NCBI RefSeq assembly: GCF_025673445.1
Contig: NZ_JAOVQN010000015.1
Coordinates: 62,001 to 126,000, forward strand
Reading direction: 5' to 3'
Source of the DNA: Ruegeria_B marisflavi
GTDB lineage: Bacteria; Pseudomonadota; Alphaproteobacteria; Rhodobacterales; Rhodobacteraceae
DNA length: 64,000 nucleotides
The translations under genes were made by a program, and so were the position numbers. Position 1 is the first letter of the stretch. Each line of letters begins with the position of its first letter. The notes beneath the pieces are model-generated. The model had not been told where the DNA came from. It ran no database searches and worked only from the letters and a program-made list of their open reading frames with translations. Shown piece after piece: positions 18,423-25,982 of the stretch.

Positions 18423-19997
18423 TTACTTCTTGACGATGCGGCCGTCGAGATAGGGCTGGTAGGGCGCGTTGGCGGCGAGGTATTCCGCCGTCACATCGGC
18501 GAGGTCGGGGCCGAAGTCATAGGCGTTCTTGTCGTCGCCCGAGAACATCGCATAGCCGTCGCCGCCGCCCCGGACAAAGTTGTTGGTCACCACCAGATAG
18601 CTGGCCGCCGGGTCGATCGGCACGAAACCGTCCTCGCTGGCGACCATCACCTCGACAATGCGGCTGCCGGGGGCCTGGGCACTGTCCCAAGTATAGGTGA
18701 GGCCCGAGACCTGCGGGAAGCGGCCCCCAACCGCTTCGACCTCGCTGACGCCGTTTTCCAGCGCCTCGACGATCAGGGCGCCGGTGGCCTCGAAGGTCGA
18801 CAGCGTGTTCTGGAACGGCAGCACGGTCAGCACCTCGCCCATGGTCACGTCGCCCGCGTCGATCGAGGCGCGCAGCCCGCCCGAATTGGCGATGGCGATG
18901 GTGACACCCTGATCGGCGACGCGGTCCAGCATGGCGTCGGCCACGAGGTTGCCCATCTGGCATTCCTGCACCCGACAGACATCGCGGTTGCCCTCGATGA
19001 CTTCGGCGGCGCTGGCCACGACCTTGTTGCGGATCTCCTCCAGCGGCACCGCCAGTTCCTGGATGCGGGCGACCGTGGCTGTATCCTCGGCCACGGCGGC
19101 GTCCATGATCAGCGGCTCGCCCACCGCCTCGGTCACGTTTCCGGCGTCATCAAAGGTGACGTTCAGCTCGCCCAGGAACTTGCCATAGGCATAGGCCTGC
19201 ACGATCTGCACGCCGTTGACCACGGTTGGATAAGGGCCTGCGGCCTTGTCGGAACTGTTCGACAGATAGGTGTTGGAATGGCCGCCCACGATCACATCCA
19301 CGCCGGTTGTTTCCGCCGCGACCCGCTGGTCGGTGCCATAACCCGAGTGGCTGAGCACGATGATCTTGTTCACCCCTTCGGCGGTCAGCCGGTCAACCTC
19401 GCCCTGCACGGCCGGAACCGGGTCGGAGAACGTGACGTTCGGGCCGGGGCTGGCCAGTTCGTGGGTATCCTCGGGCGTCAGGCCGATCAGGCCGATCTTT
19501 TCGCCGCCCATTTCGATCACCGTCGATTTCAACAGCTTGGTGGCGAGCAACTCCTCGGCGCTGTAATCGGCGTTCGACATCAGGACGGGGAAATTCACCG
19601 CATCCATGAAGCCGCGCAGCACCTCGGGGCCGTCGTCGAATTCGTGGTTGCCCACGGTCATCGCGTCATAGCCCAGCTTGTTCATGAACTCGGCCGCGAC
19701 CTTGCCCTTGTAATAGGTGTAGAACAGCGTTCCCTGGAACTGGTCGCCGCCATCGACAAGGATGGAATGGCCGGCGCGGGCGCGGGCGGCCTCGACCGCG
19801 GTCACCAGACGCGCGGTGCCGCCAAAGCATTTGCCCTCGGTATTGTCCTCGGGCTTGCAGCCACTGTCGTACTTGCTGATCGGCTCGAACCGGGCGTGGA
19901 AATCATTGGTGTGCAGAATGGTCAGCTTGTAGTCGGCGGCAGCCATGCCCGAGGTCAGGCCCAGCGCCGCGACCGAAGTCAGAAAACGGGTGATCAT
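18423..19997 (-). CDS. Periplasmic 5'-nucleotidase / 2',3'-cyclic phosphodiesterase (UshA family)
   Basis: Secreted metallophosphoesterase of 524 residues, with a Sec signal peptide (1-22, ending SGMAAA). The N-terminal metal domain shows LHTNDFHAR, DGGDQFQG, GNHEFDDG, LSHSGYGTD and GGHSNTYL, the usual two-metal ligands. The C-terminal 5'-nucleotidase domain (about 330-500) has NSGGLRASI and a substrate-stacking region around FVRGGGDGY. It releases nucleosides and phosphate from extracellular nucleotides, feeding the salvage enzymes encoded at 41-45 kb (inference). Confidence 0.92.
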   Translation of the reverse strand: MITRFLTSVAALGLTSGMAAADYKLTILHTNDFHARFEPISKYDSGCKPEDNTEGKCFGGTARLVTAVEAARARAGHSILVDGGDQFQGTLFYTYYKGKVAAEFMNKLGYDAMTVGNHEFDDGPEVLRGFMDAVNFPVLMSNADYSAEELLATKLLKSTVIEMGGEKIGLIGLTPEDTHELASPGPNVTFSDPVPAVQGEVDRLTAEGVNKIIVLSHSGYGTDQRVAAETTGVDVIVGGHSNTYLSNSSDKAAGPYPTVVNGVQIVQAYAYGKFLGELNVTFDDAGNVTEAVGEPLIMDAAVAEDTATVARIQELAVPLEEIRNKVVASAAEVIEGNRDVCRVQECQMGNLVADAMLDRVADQGVTIAIANSGGLRASIDAGDVTMGEVLTVLPFQNTLSTFEATGALIVEALENGVSEVEAVGGRFPQVSGLTYTWDSAQAPGSRIVEVMVASEDGFVPIDPAASYLVVTNNFVRGGGDGYAMFSGDDKNAYDFGPDLADVTAEYLAANAPYQPYLDGRIVKK

Positions 19998-20113
19998 CGA
20001 ATTGCTCCCTGTTGTTATTGTCCGTGATGGTGCGCGCGGAATTGAGCGGAGTCAAAGGTCTCGTGAGGGAAATCGCGCTTGATTCCTCCCCCTGCCCAAG
20101 GCATCACCAGGCC

Positions 20114-20452
20114 ATGCTGATCTACAAGATTTTCCGGGCCGACGAATGGGCGGCGCTGACACGTGACAGCCAGAGCGCCGGGGCGCCGGTGGACCTGGCT
20201 GATGGGTTCGTGCATTTCTCGACCGCCCAGCAGGCGGCCGAAACGGCGGCCAAGCATTTTGCAGGAGCCGAGGGGCTGGTTCTGCTGGCCTGCGAGGCGG
20301 ATGCCATGGGCGAGGCGCTAAAATGGGAAGTGTCGCGCGGCGGCGCGCTGTTTCCTCATCTTTACCGCGAATTGCGGCTGTCGGATGTGGCCTGGTCGCA
20401 GCCGCTGCCGCTGGTGGACGGGGTGCATCAATTCCCGCAGGAGATGACATGA
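20114..20452 (+). CDS. DUF952 family protein
   Basis: 112-residue cytosolic protein of the DUF952 family, recognised by IYKIFRADEWAAL at the start, DGFVHFSTAQQAAETA and the C-terminal FPHLYRELRLSDVAWSQPL. The fold is related to ADP-ribosyltransferase-like proteins but no enzymatic activity is established. The start at 20114 removes a 34-residue upstream stretch that does not look protein-like. Overlaps the next gene by ATGA, in an operon with DUF1330, pyrD and arsC. Confidence 0.82.
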   Translation: MLIYKIFRADEWAALTRDSQSAGAPVDLADGFVHFSTAQQAAETAAKHFAGAEGLVLLACEADAMGEALKWEVSRGGALFPHLYRELRLSDVAWSQPLPLVDGVHQFPQEMT

Positions 20453-20880
20453 CAGGCTATATCGACCCCGACCGCGCCCAGTTCGAGGCGTTCAAGGCGC
20501 TGGATCGCGACCACCCCATCGAGATGCTAAACCTGGTGAAGTTTCGCGACCGCGCTTTGTACCCCGAAGGCCAGGCGCTGGCCAATGCCGGGCTGAGCGG
20601 GGCGGAGGCCTATCGCAACTATGGCCGCGACACCGCGCCGATCATCGCGCGGCTGGGCGCTTCGATAGTCTGGCGCGGCACGTTCCAATCCGTGCTGATC
20701 GGTCCCGGCGACGAGGTCTGGGACGAGATGTTCATCGCGCGCTACCCCAATGCCCATGCGTTTCTAGAAATGGTGACCGACCCCGCCTACAGGCAGGCGG
20801 TGATTCACCGGCAGGCGGCGGTCGAGACCTCGCGCCTGATCCGCACCAAACCCGGCACAGGGGGCACAAGCTTCGGATGA
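20449..20880 (+). CDS. DUF1330 family protein
   Basis: 143 residues; ferredoxin-like alpha+beta barrel type with HPIEMLNLVKFRDRA at the start and RYPNAHAFLEMVTDPAYRQAVIHR near the end, both typical of DUF1330. Function unknown. Start taken at the ATG that overlaps the DUF952 stop; the frame extends upstream but inside DUF952. Its stop overlaps pyrD. Confidence 0.82.
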   Translation: MTGYIDPDRAQFEAFKALDRDHPIEMLNLVKFRDRALYPEGQALANAGLSGAEAYRNYGRDTAPIIARLGASIVWRGTFQSVLIGPGDEVWDEMFIARYPNAHAFLEMVTDPAYRQAVIHRQAAVETSRLIRTKPGTGGTSFG

Positions 20881-21935
20881 AGATGATCGAGAAGTTGGGG
20901 CTGGCGGCCCTGCACCGGATGGACCCGGAAACCGCGCATGGCCTGTCGATCAAGGCGTTGAAAGCGGGGCTGGTGCCCCTGCCCGGCCCGGTGACCTCGC
21001 CCCGGCTGCGCACACGGGTGGCGGGGCTGGACCTGCCCAACCCGGTGGGGCTGGCGGCAGGCTTTGACAAGAATGCCGAGGCGCTGGCGCCGCTGGCGCG
21101 CGCCGGGTTCGGGTTTATCGAGGTGGGGGCAGCCACGCCGCGCCCGCAGCCGGGCAACCCGCGCCCGCGCCTGTTCCGCCTGACCGAGGATCGCGCCGCG
21201 ATCAACCGGTTCGGGTTCAACAATCAGGGGATGGAGGCGATTGCCACGCGGCTGGCCAAGCGTCCCCGTGATGCGGTGATTGGCCTCAACCTGGGGGCCA
21301 ACAAGGACAGCACCGACCGGCCCGGCGATTTCGCCCGCGTGCTGGCCCATTGCGCCGCGCATCTGGATTTCGCGACGGTCAACGTCAGCTCGCCCAACAC
21401 CGAGAAGCTGCGCGACCTGCAAGGGCGCGCGGCGCTGACGGCGCTGCTTTCTGGCGTGATCGAAACGCGCGATGCACTGGCCCGGCCGATCCCGGTGTTC
21501 CTGAAGATCGCGCCAGATCTGAACGAGGCCGAGATCGCGGATATCGCCGCCGTGGCGCGCGATACGGGTGTGGATGCGGTGATCGCCACCAACACCACCC
21601 TGTCGCGCGAGGGTCTTCTGAGCGCCCACAAGGGCGAGGCGGGCGGGCTGTCCGGCGCGCCGCTGTTTGACAAATCGACCCGCGTTCTGGCGCGGCTGTC
21701 GGCGCTGACCGAAGGGACGATCCCGTTGATCGGCGTGGGCGGCATCGGCAATGCCGAACAGGCCTATGCCAAGATCCGCGCCGGCGCCTCGGCGGTGCAG
21801 TTCTATACCGCGATGGTCTATGGCGGCGTGGCGCTGGCGGCTGAGATCGCGCGCGGGCTTGATGCGCTTTTGGCGCGCGACGGCTTCGCCTCGGTGACCG
21901 AGGCGGTGGGAACCAAAAGAGAGGACTGGTTGTGA
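20877..21935 (+). CDS. pyrD: Dihydroorotate dehydrogenase (quinone), class 2
   Basis: Fourth step of pyrimidine synthesis: oxidises dihydroorotate to orotate with FMN and passes electrons to ubiquinone at the membrane. 352 residues, usual for class 2. Visible are the N-terminal membrane-binding helices, GFDKNAEAL, RFGFNNQGMEAI and NVSSPNTEKLRDLQG, which holds the catalytic Ser of class 2, and the late FMN phosphate loop GVGGIGNAEQAYAKIRAGAS. Overlaps DUF1330 by ATGA and arsC by GTGA. Confidence 0.96.
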   Translation: MKMIEKLGLAALHRMDPETAHGLSIKALKAGLVPLPGPVTSPRLRTRVAGLDLPNPVGLAAGFDKNAEALAPLARAGFGFIEVGAATPRPQPGNPRPRLFRLTEDRAAINRFGFNNQGMEAIATRLAKRPRDAVIGLNLGANKDSTDRPGDFARVLAHCAAHLDFATVNVSSPNTEKLRDLQGRAALTALLSGVIETRDALARPIPVFLKIAPDLNEAEIADIAAVARDTGVDAVIATNTTLSREGLLSAHKGEAGGLSGAPLFDKSTRVLARLSALTEGTIPLIGVGGIGNAEQAYAKIRAGASAVQFYTAMVYGGVALAAEIARGLDALLARDGFASVTEAVGTKREDWL

Positions 21936-22276
21936 TCGAATACTGGCACAATCCGCGCTGCTCGAAATCGCGGCAGGGCTTGGCATTGCTCGAAGAGCGC
22001 GGCGCCGAGATCGACGTCCGGCGTTATCTGGAGGAGGCGCCGAGCCTGGAGAAATTGCGCGCAACCCAGGCGGCGCTGGGGGTTCCGGCTATCGACATGA
22101 TGCGCACGGGCGAGGCGCGGTTCAAGGAACTGGGTCTCAGCAAGAGCGACCCCGACGACGTGCTGCTGGCCGCCATGGCCGAAAACCCGTTGCTGATCGA
22201 ACGGCCGCTGGCGATCAAGGGAGACCGGGCGGTGATCGGTCGCCCGCCCGAGGATCTGCTCAGCCTGCTGGACTGA
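21932..22276 (+). CDS. ArsC-family reductase (arsenate reductase-like)
   Basis: 114-residue thioredoxin-fold ArsC/Spx-type protein. Cys10 lies in HNPRCSKSRQGL, the glutaredoxin-coupled ArsC active site, and the C-terminal segment ERPLAIKGDRAVIGRPPE carries the arginine that binds oxyanion in true ArsC. No ars regulator or efflux gene is nearby, so a housekeeping YfgD/ArsC-like role is as likely as arsenic resistance. GTG start overlapping the pyrD stop; the 3' end overlaps the convergent MATE gene by 17 bases. Confidence 0.85.
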   Translation: MIEYWHNPRCSKSRQGLALLEERGAEIDVRRYLEEAPSLEKLRATQAALGVPAIDMMRTGEARFKELGLSKSDPDDVLLAAMAENPLLIERPLAIKGDRAVIGRPPEDLLSLLD

Positions 22277-23585
22277 CCGCCGCGCGCTCCAGCGCTGGAT
22301 AGCGCAGGCCCAGCGTGATCCCGCGCGCGACAAAGGAAATCGTCAGCGCCATCCACAGGCCGTGATTGCCGTATGGCTCGATCAGCAGCCAGACGGCGGT
22401 GAAATAGATCGCCGCCGAGAGTGCCATCATGTTGCGCATGTCGGCCGAGCGGGTGGCACCGATGAAGATGCCGTCGAACATCACCAGCGCCAGGATCAAC
22501 AGCGGTGCCGCCACCATCCAGGCCAGGTAGTCGCGGGCTGCCAGCTGCACGCTCGGGTCCTTGCTCATCACGTCGATCAGCCAGGGGCCGAGTGCCCAGA
22601 ACACCACCGACAACAACAGTGCCAGCACCAGCCCCCAGAGGCTGGTCATCCAGGCCGCGCGCCTGAGTCGGGCCACGGCTCCGGCGCCAAAGGCCTGACC
22701 CACCAAGGATTCCGCGGCAAAAGCAAAGCCGTCCAGCGCATAGCCGGTGATATGCACGAATTGCAGCAGCACCTGGTTGGCGGCCAGCGTCACGTCGCCG
22801 AACCGCCCGCCAAGCAACAGGAAGCTGACGAAAATCGCCTGGAGCAGCATCGAGCGGATCAGGATGTCGGTGTTGACCACAGCCATGCGGCGCAGGCGGG
22901 CGGCCTCGAACACCCGCGCCCAGTCGCGCCAGCGCGGGTTCAGGAAGGCATCGCGGCAGAGCCAGAGGCCAAAGGCGAGCCCGGTCCACTCGGCCAGGAA
23001 AGTGGCAAAGGCAACCCCGTTCACCCCCCAGCCGAGGCCAAGGACGAACCACAGGTCAAGACCCATGTTGAGCCCGTTCATCCACAGTTGCAGCACCAGC
23101 ACCGCGCGGGTGCGCTCCAGCGCGATGAGCCAGCCAGTGATACCGTAGATCGCGATGGCGGCGGGGGCCGACCAGATGCGGATGGACATGTAGCCGCGCG
23201 CCAGCGTCTCGACCTCGGCGCTGGCCGGGCTGATGGCCAGCGCGCCCCAGTAGATCGGCAGTTGCAGCAAAATGAGTGCGACGCCGCCCGCCACGCCGAT
23301 CATCAGCGAGCGGGTCAGCAGGGCCGCAACCTCGCCCTCGTGCCCTGCGCCGTGCGCCTGCGCGGTCAGCCCGGCGGTGCCCATGCGCAGAAAGCCAAAA
23401 ATCCAGTAGATCGCCGACAGGATGATCGCGCCGACGCCAACGGCGGCGATGGGTGCGGCCTGGGGGATCTGGCCCACTACGGCGGTATCGACCGCGCCGA
23501 GGATCGGCACGGTCATGTTGGCCAGCATGATCGGAACGGCGATCTTCAACACCCGCTGGTGCGTGATCGGGGCGGCCTCGGACAT
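22260..23585 (-). CDS. MATE family efflux transporter (DinF-like)
   Basis: Cation-coupled multidrug exporter of 441 residues with twelve membrane spans in two halves. The N-terminus ITHQRVLKIAVPIMLANM and AVDTAVVGQ are standard MATE/DinF features. Lies 7 bases downstream of the second thioesterase gene and is probably the last gene of a three-gene operon. Confidence 0.9.
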   Translation of the reverse strand: MSEAAPITHQRVLKIAVPIMLANMTVPILGAVDTAVVGQIPQAAPIAAVGVGAIILSAIYWIFGFLRMGTAGLTAQAHGAGHEGEVAALLTRSLMIGVAGGVALILLQLPIYWGALAISPASAEVETLARGYMSIRIWSAPAAIAIYGITGWLIALERTRAVLVLQLWMNGLNMGLDLWFVLGLGWGVNGVAFATFLAEWTGLAFGLWLCRDAFLNPRWRDWARVFEAARLRRMAVVNTDILIRSMLLQAIFVSFLLLGGRFGDVTLAANQVLLQFVHITGYALDGFAFAAESLVGQAFGAGAVARLRRAAWMTSLWGLVLALLLSVVFWALGPWLIDVMSKDPSVQLAARDYLAWMVAAPLLILALVMFDGIFIGATRSADMRNMMALSAAIYFTAVWLLIEPYGNHGLWMALTISFVARGITLGLRYPALERAAVSPAG

Positions 23586-23592
23586 GCGCCGC

Positions 23593-24111
23593 TCAGCTTT
23601 CGGGGCTGGGGTCCTGCGGCATCAGGAAATGCCCGCTCCCCTGCGCATAAAGCTTGTCGTGGTGATCTTGCCAGGCCTCGACCCGGACCGAGGCGTAGCG
23701 CCGCCCGGCCCGGCTGATCGTGGCGCGCGCATAGGCATCGCGCGGCAGGCCGGAGCGCAGGTAGTCGATGGTAAAGTCGATGGTCTTGGGAAAACGCATA
23801 TTCTCGTCAGTCAGAATATCCTCGGGCGCCAAATCGCCACTTTCGATCCGCTCGAACAGATGCGCCCAGCTGAGCGTGATCACCGCCGTCACCTCAAGAA
23901 ACGCCGCCGTCACCCCGCCATGGATGGCGGGCAGGAATGGGTTGCCGATCAGCTTGTCGTCGAAATTCAGAACACCGGTCAGCTCGTCCCCGCGCCGGTC
24001 GAAGGTGATGTTGAGAAAGCGGATATAGGGCACGCCGCTGACCAGCGCGTTCAGCGCCGCATCGCGGCGCTGCTTGACCACCTGCATCGGTTCGGGACGT
24101 TTGCGGGTCAT
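23593..24111 (-). CDS. PaaI-type hotdog thioesterase, copy 2
   Basis: 172-residue acyl-CoA thioesterase of the hotdog fold. The loop NPFLPAIHGGVTAAFLE holds the HGG motif at the CoA end. Its start codon overlaps the stop of the next gene upstream (ATGA). An inserted stretch around ERIESGDLAPEDILTDENM is longer than in the paralogue next door. Acyl substrate unknown. Confidence 0.85.
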   Translation of the reverse strand: MTRKRPEPMQVVKQRRDAALNALVSGVPYIRFLNITFDRRGDELTGVLNFDDKLIGNPFLPAIHGGVTAAFLEVTAVITLSWAHLFERIESGDLAPEDILTDENMRFPKTIDFTIDYLRSGLPRDAYARATISRAGRRYASVRVEAWQDHHDKLYAQGSGHFLMPQDPSPES

Positions 24112-24530
24112 CAGCGCCCCTCCACGGTAAAGGACCCGGCGGCGGTGGCCACCGGCCGGTCTGTATCGTCGTCGGTGGCCACGGCGCGCACAAAGGCGAC
24201 GTTGCGGGTGATGTGATAACAGGTGGCGCGGGTGGTGATCGCCTGTCCGGGCGTGGCCGCGCGCATGTAGTCGATCCTGAGGTCGATTGTCGCGGTGCCG
24301 CCGGGGGCGGCCGGGTGGCTCATCACCGCTGCGCCGCAACAGGTGTCCATCATCGCCGAAACCGCGCCGCCATGGATGACGCCAGTCCGGGGATCGCCCA
24401 CCAGATCGGCGTTATAGGGCATGGTTATGACAGCCTCTCCCTCGGCGATATGGGTCAGATCGAGGCCCAGCGCCTTGGCGTGCGGTATCGCCTGAATGAA
24501 CTGCCGCGCGAGTTTTGCCTTGTCGGTCAT
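24111..24530 (-). CDS. PaaI-type hotdog thioesterase, copy 1
   Basis: 139-residue hotdog thioesterase, first gene of the paaI-paaI-MATE operon. DPRTGVIHGGAVSAMMDTCCGAAV carries the catalytic-side Gly-Gly and Asp of the PaaI family. Together with copy 2 it may form a heteromer or deal with different acyl-CoAs; the beta-oxidation genes 1.5 kb away suggest clearance of acyl-CoA intermediates (inference). Divergent from a MerR regulator, with a perfect 10-bp inverted repeat between them. Confidence 0.87.
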   Translation of the reverse strand: MTDKAKLARQFIQAIPHAKALGLDLTHIAEGEAVITMPYNADLVGDPRTGVIHGGAVSAMMDTCCGAAVMSHPAAPGGTATIDLRIDYMRAATPGQAITTRATCYHITRNVAFVRAVATDDDTDRPVATAAGSFTVEGR

Positions 24531-24556
24531 GACTTACAGATCCTGCCTTGGGTCTG

Positions 24557-24588
24557 GCCCTTTATGATCAGGCCGCGACATAAAGGGC
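24557..24588. promoter_or_regulatory. Perfect 10-bp inverted repeat, candidate operator
   Basis: GCCCTTTATG (24557-24566), 12-base spacer, CATAAAGGGC (24579-24588), in the 117-bp gap between the divergent thioesterase and MerR genes. Placement fits an operator for the adjacent regulator acting on both promoters. A hairpin role is possible but less likely, being upstream of both starts. Confidence 0.55.
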
Positions 24589-24647
24589 AAGCCCGCCTGT
24601 TGCGCTGTTATTCGCAAGACCCTAGGTTGCGGGCGAGGAGATTGGCC

Positions 24648-25016
24648 ATGACCGATACGCGTTTGTCATTCAAGGAGATGTGCGCCGAGTTCGACGTGAC
24701 GCCGCGCACCTTGAGATATTACGAATACATTGAACTGTTGCAGCCCGACCGCGAGGGCCGCGCGCGCTTTTACGGGGCCCGCGAACGCGCCCGGATGAAA
24801 CTGATCATGCGGGGCCGCAGATTCGGCTTTCCGCTGGAGGAAATTCGCCAGTGGCTGCTGATCTACGAGGATGAGGGCAACCAGGCGCAGATGGCGGCCT
24901 TTGTCGAGATGGCCGACCGGCAGATGAACGAGCTGCGCCAGCAGCAGATGCAGCTGGAAGAGGCCATGACCGAGTTGCAGCAACTGCGCGAGCAGGCGAT
25001 CCGCAGTATCGGGTGA
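24648..25016 (+). CDS. MerR-family transcriptional regulator, copy 1
   Basis: 122 residues. N-terminal winged helix-turn-helix (about 5-75) with SFKEMCAEFDVTPRTLRYY and RRFGFPLEEIRQWL, then a Gln-rich coiled coil (about 85-120) for dimerisation. No metal-binding cysteines, so not a metal sensor; closest in style to the acyl-CoA catabolism group (LiuR-like). Start at 24648 follows GAGGAG at good spacing; the frame continues far upstream across the divergent gene and is not used. Divergent from the thioesterase operon. Confidence 0.87.
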   Translation: MTDTRLSFKEMCAEFDVTPRTLRYYEYIELLQPDREGRARFYGARERARMKLIMRGRRFGFPLEEIRQWLLIYEDEGNQAQMAAFVEMADRQMNELRQQQMQLEEAMTELQQLREQAIRSIG

Positions 25017-25133
25017 CCCCGCGATGAACTTTTCGTCAGGCGCCCTGTCCGGCCATTGATTGCGACCGGCAGAGCGCGCAAGCTGACCCGGCAAGGAACC
25101 GGCATGTCCGGTTCCGTTGACCGGAGAAGCTGC

Positions 25134-25328
25134 ATGACCGCCTGTTTCCGTCTTTTGTTTCTTGTCTCTTCCCTTGTCGGCCTGTCGGCCTGCGACGTAG
25201 GCCCAAACGGCTATGGCACCGCCCCGCCCGGCGTGTCGCAGGCGGATTGGGATCGCCAGGTCCAGGCTGAACGCGAGGCCAAACGTGCCCGGTACCGGGG
25301 GCCGCGCGGCGGTGCGACCGGGCGGTGA
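25134..25328 (+). CDS. Small lipoprotein
   Basis: 64 residues: lipoprotein signal with lipobox LSAC (Cys about residue 19), then a short hydrophilic, positively charged tail (QAEREAKRARYRG) lacking any domain. GGAGAAG precedes the ATG. Function unknown; sits alone between two MerR genes. Tiny lipoproteins of this form are common in roseobacters. Confidence 0.65.
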   Translation: MTACFRLLFLVSSLVGLSACDVGPNGYGTAPPGVSQADWDRQVQAEREAKRARYRGPRGGATGR

Positions 25329-25440
25329 ACCCCCGGTCGGCCGCATGCGTGTTTCGCGCGGCCGGATCACGGTTCCTGGCCGGTTTCGCGCTCAATTCGA
25401 TTTGATCCCACGTCACGCCGCAAAGTGACGTAGCGTTTGA

Positions 25441-25457
25441 GTTACGTAAACGTCAAC
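25441..25457. promoter_or_regulatory. Candidate MerR operator (ACGT-AA-ACGT palindrome)
   Basis: TTACGTAAACGTCAA, a near-palindrome about 70 bases upstream of the second MerR start. It resembles the TTnACGTnnACGTnAA style of sites reported for LiuR-type regulators of branched-chain and fatty acid breakdown (from memory). A further TGACGTA half-site lies 17 bases before. Suggests autoregulation and control of the downstream beta-oxidation genes. Confidence 0.45.
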
Positions 25458-25526
25458 TGAATGTTGTAAACGGTCTGCAAGCTGTCCAAATCAACGCCAT
25501 GACGCCAGCGATGAGAGTTTGAACCG

Positions 25527-25928
25527 ATGACCGAAGACCTCATGTCCATCCGCGAGATGTGCGATGCCTATGACGTGACCCCGCGCACGCTGCGGTTTTA
25601 CGAAGCCAAGGAATTGCTGTTCCCGATCCGGGAAGGCCAGAAACGCCTGTTCACCAAACGCGACCGCGCTCGGCTGAAACTGATCCTGCGCGGCAAGCGC
25701 TTCGGCTTCAGCCTGGAACAGATCCGGCAGTTGCTGGACCTTTATCACATTGGCGACCAGCAGCACATGCAGCTGAGCCGCACCTATGACATTGCACGCG
25801 AGCGCCTGGCTGATCTGGAAGCGCAGCGCGACGAGCTGACCGAGGCGATCGAAGACCTCAGGGAGCAGCTGCGCTGGGGCGAGAAGGTGATCGCCTCGAT
25901 GAAAGACGCCGAGAAGGCGGCGGAATAA
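25527..25928 (+). CDS. MerR-family transcriptional regulator, copy 2 (LiuR-like)
   Basis: 133 residues, paralogue of the regulator 900 bases upstream: SIREMCDAYDVTPRTLRFYE and KRFGFSLEQIRQLLDLY mirror it. A C-terminal coiled coil spans about 80-130. No Cys sensor residues. It sits 54 bases before the acyl-CoA dehydrogenase gene on the same strand, so it is likely the local regulator of fatty acyl-CoA breakdown, possibly sensing an acyl-CoA (inference from context and family). Confidence 0.87.
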   Translation: MTEDLMSIREMCDAYDVTPRTLRFYEAKELLFPIREGQKRLFTKRDRARLKLILRGKRFGFSLEQIRQLLDLYHIGDQQHMQLSRTYDIARERLADLEAQRDELTEAIEDLREQLRWGEKVIASMKDAEKAAE

Positions 25929-25982
25929 CCCGCCGCTTCTCCGACCACAGATATCCGACTTACGACTTCAGGGAGCCGTTAC

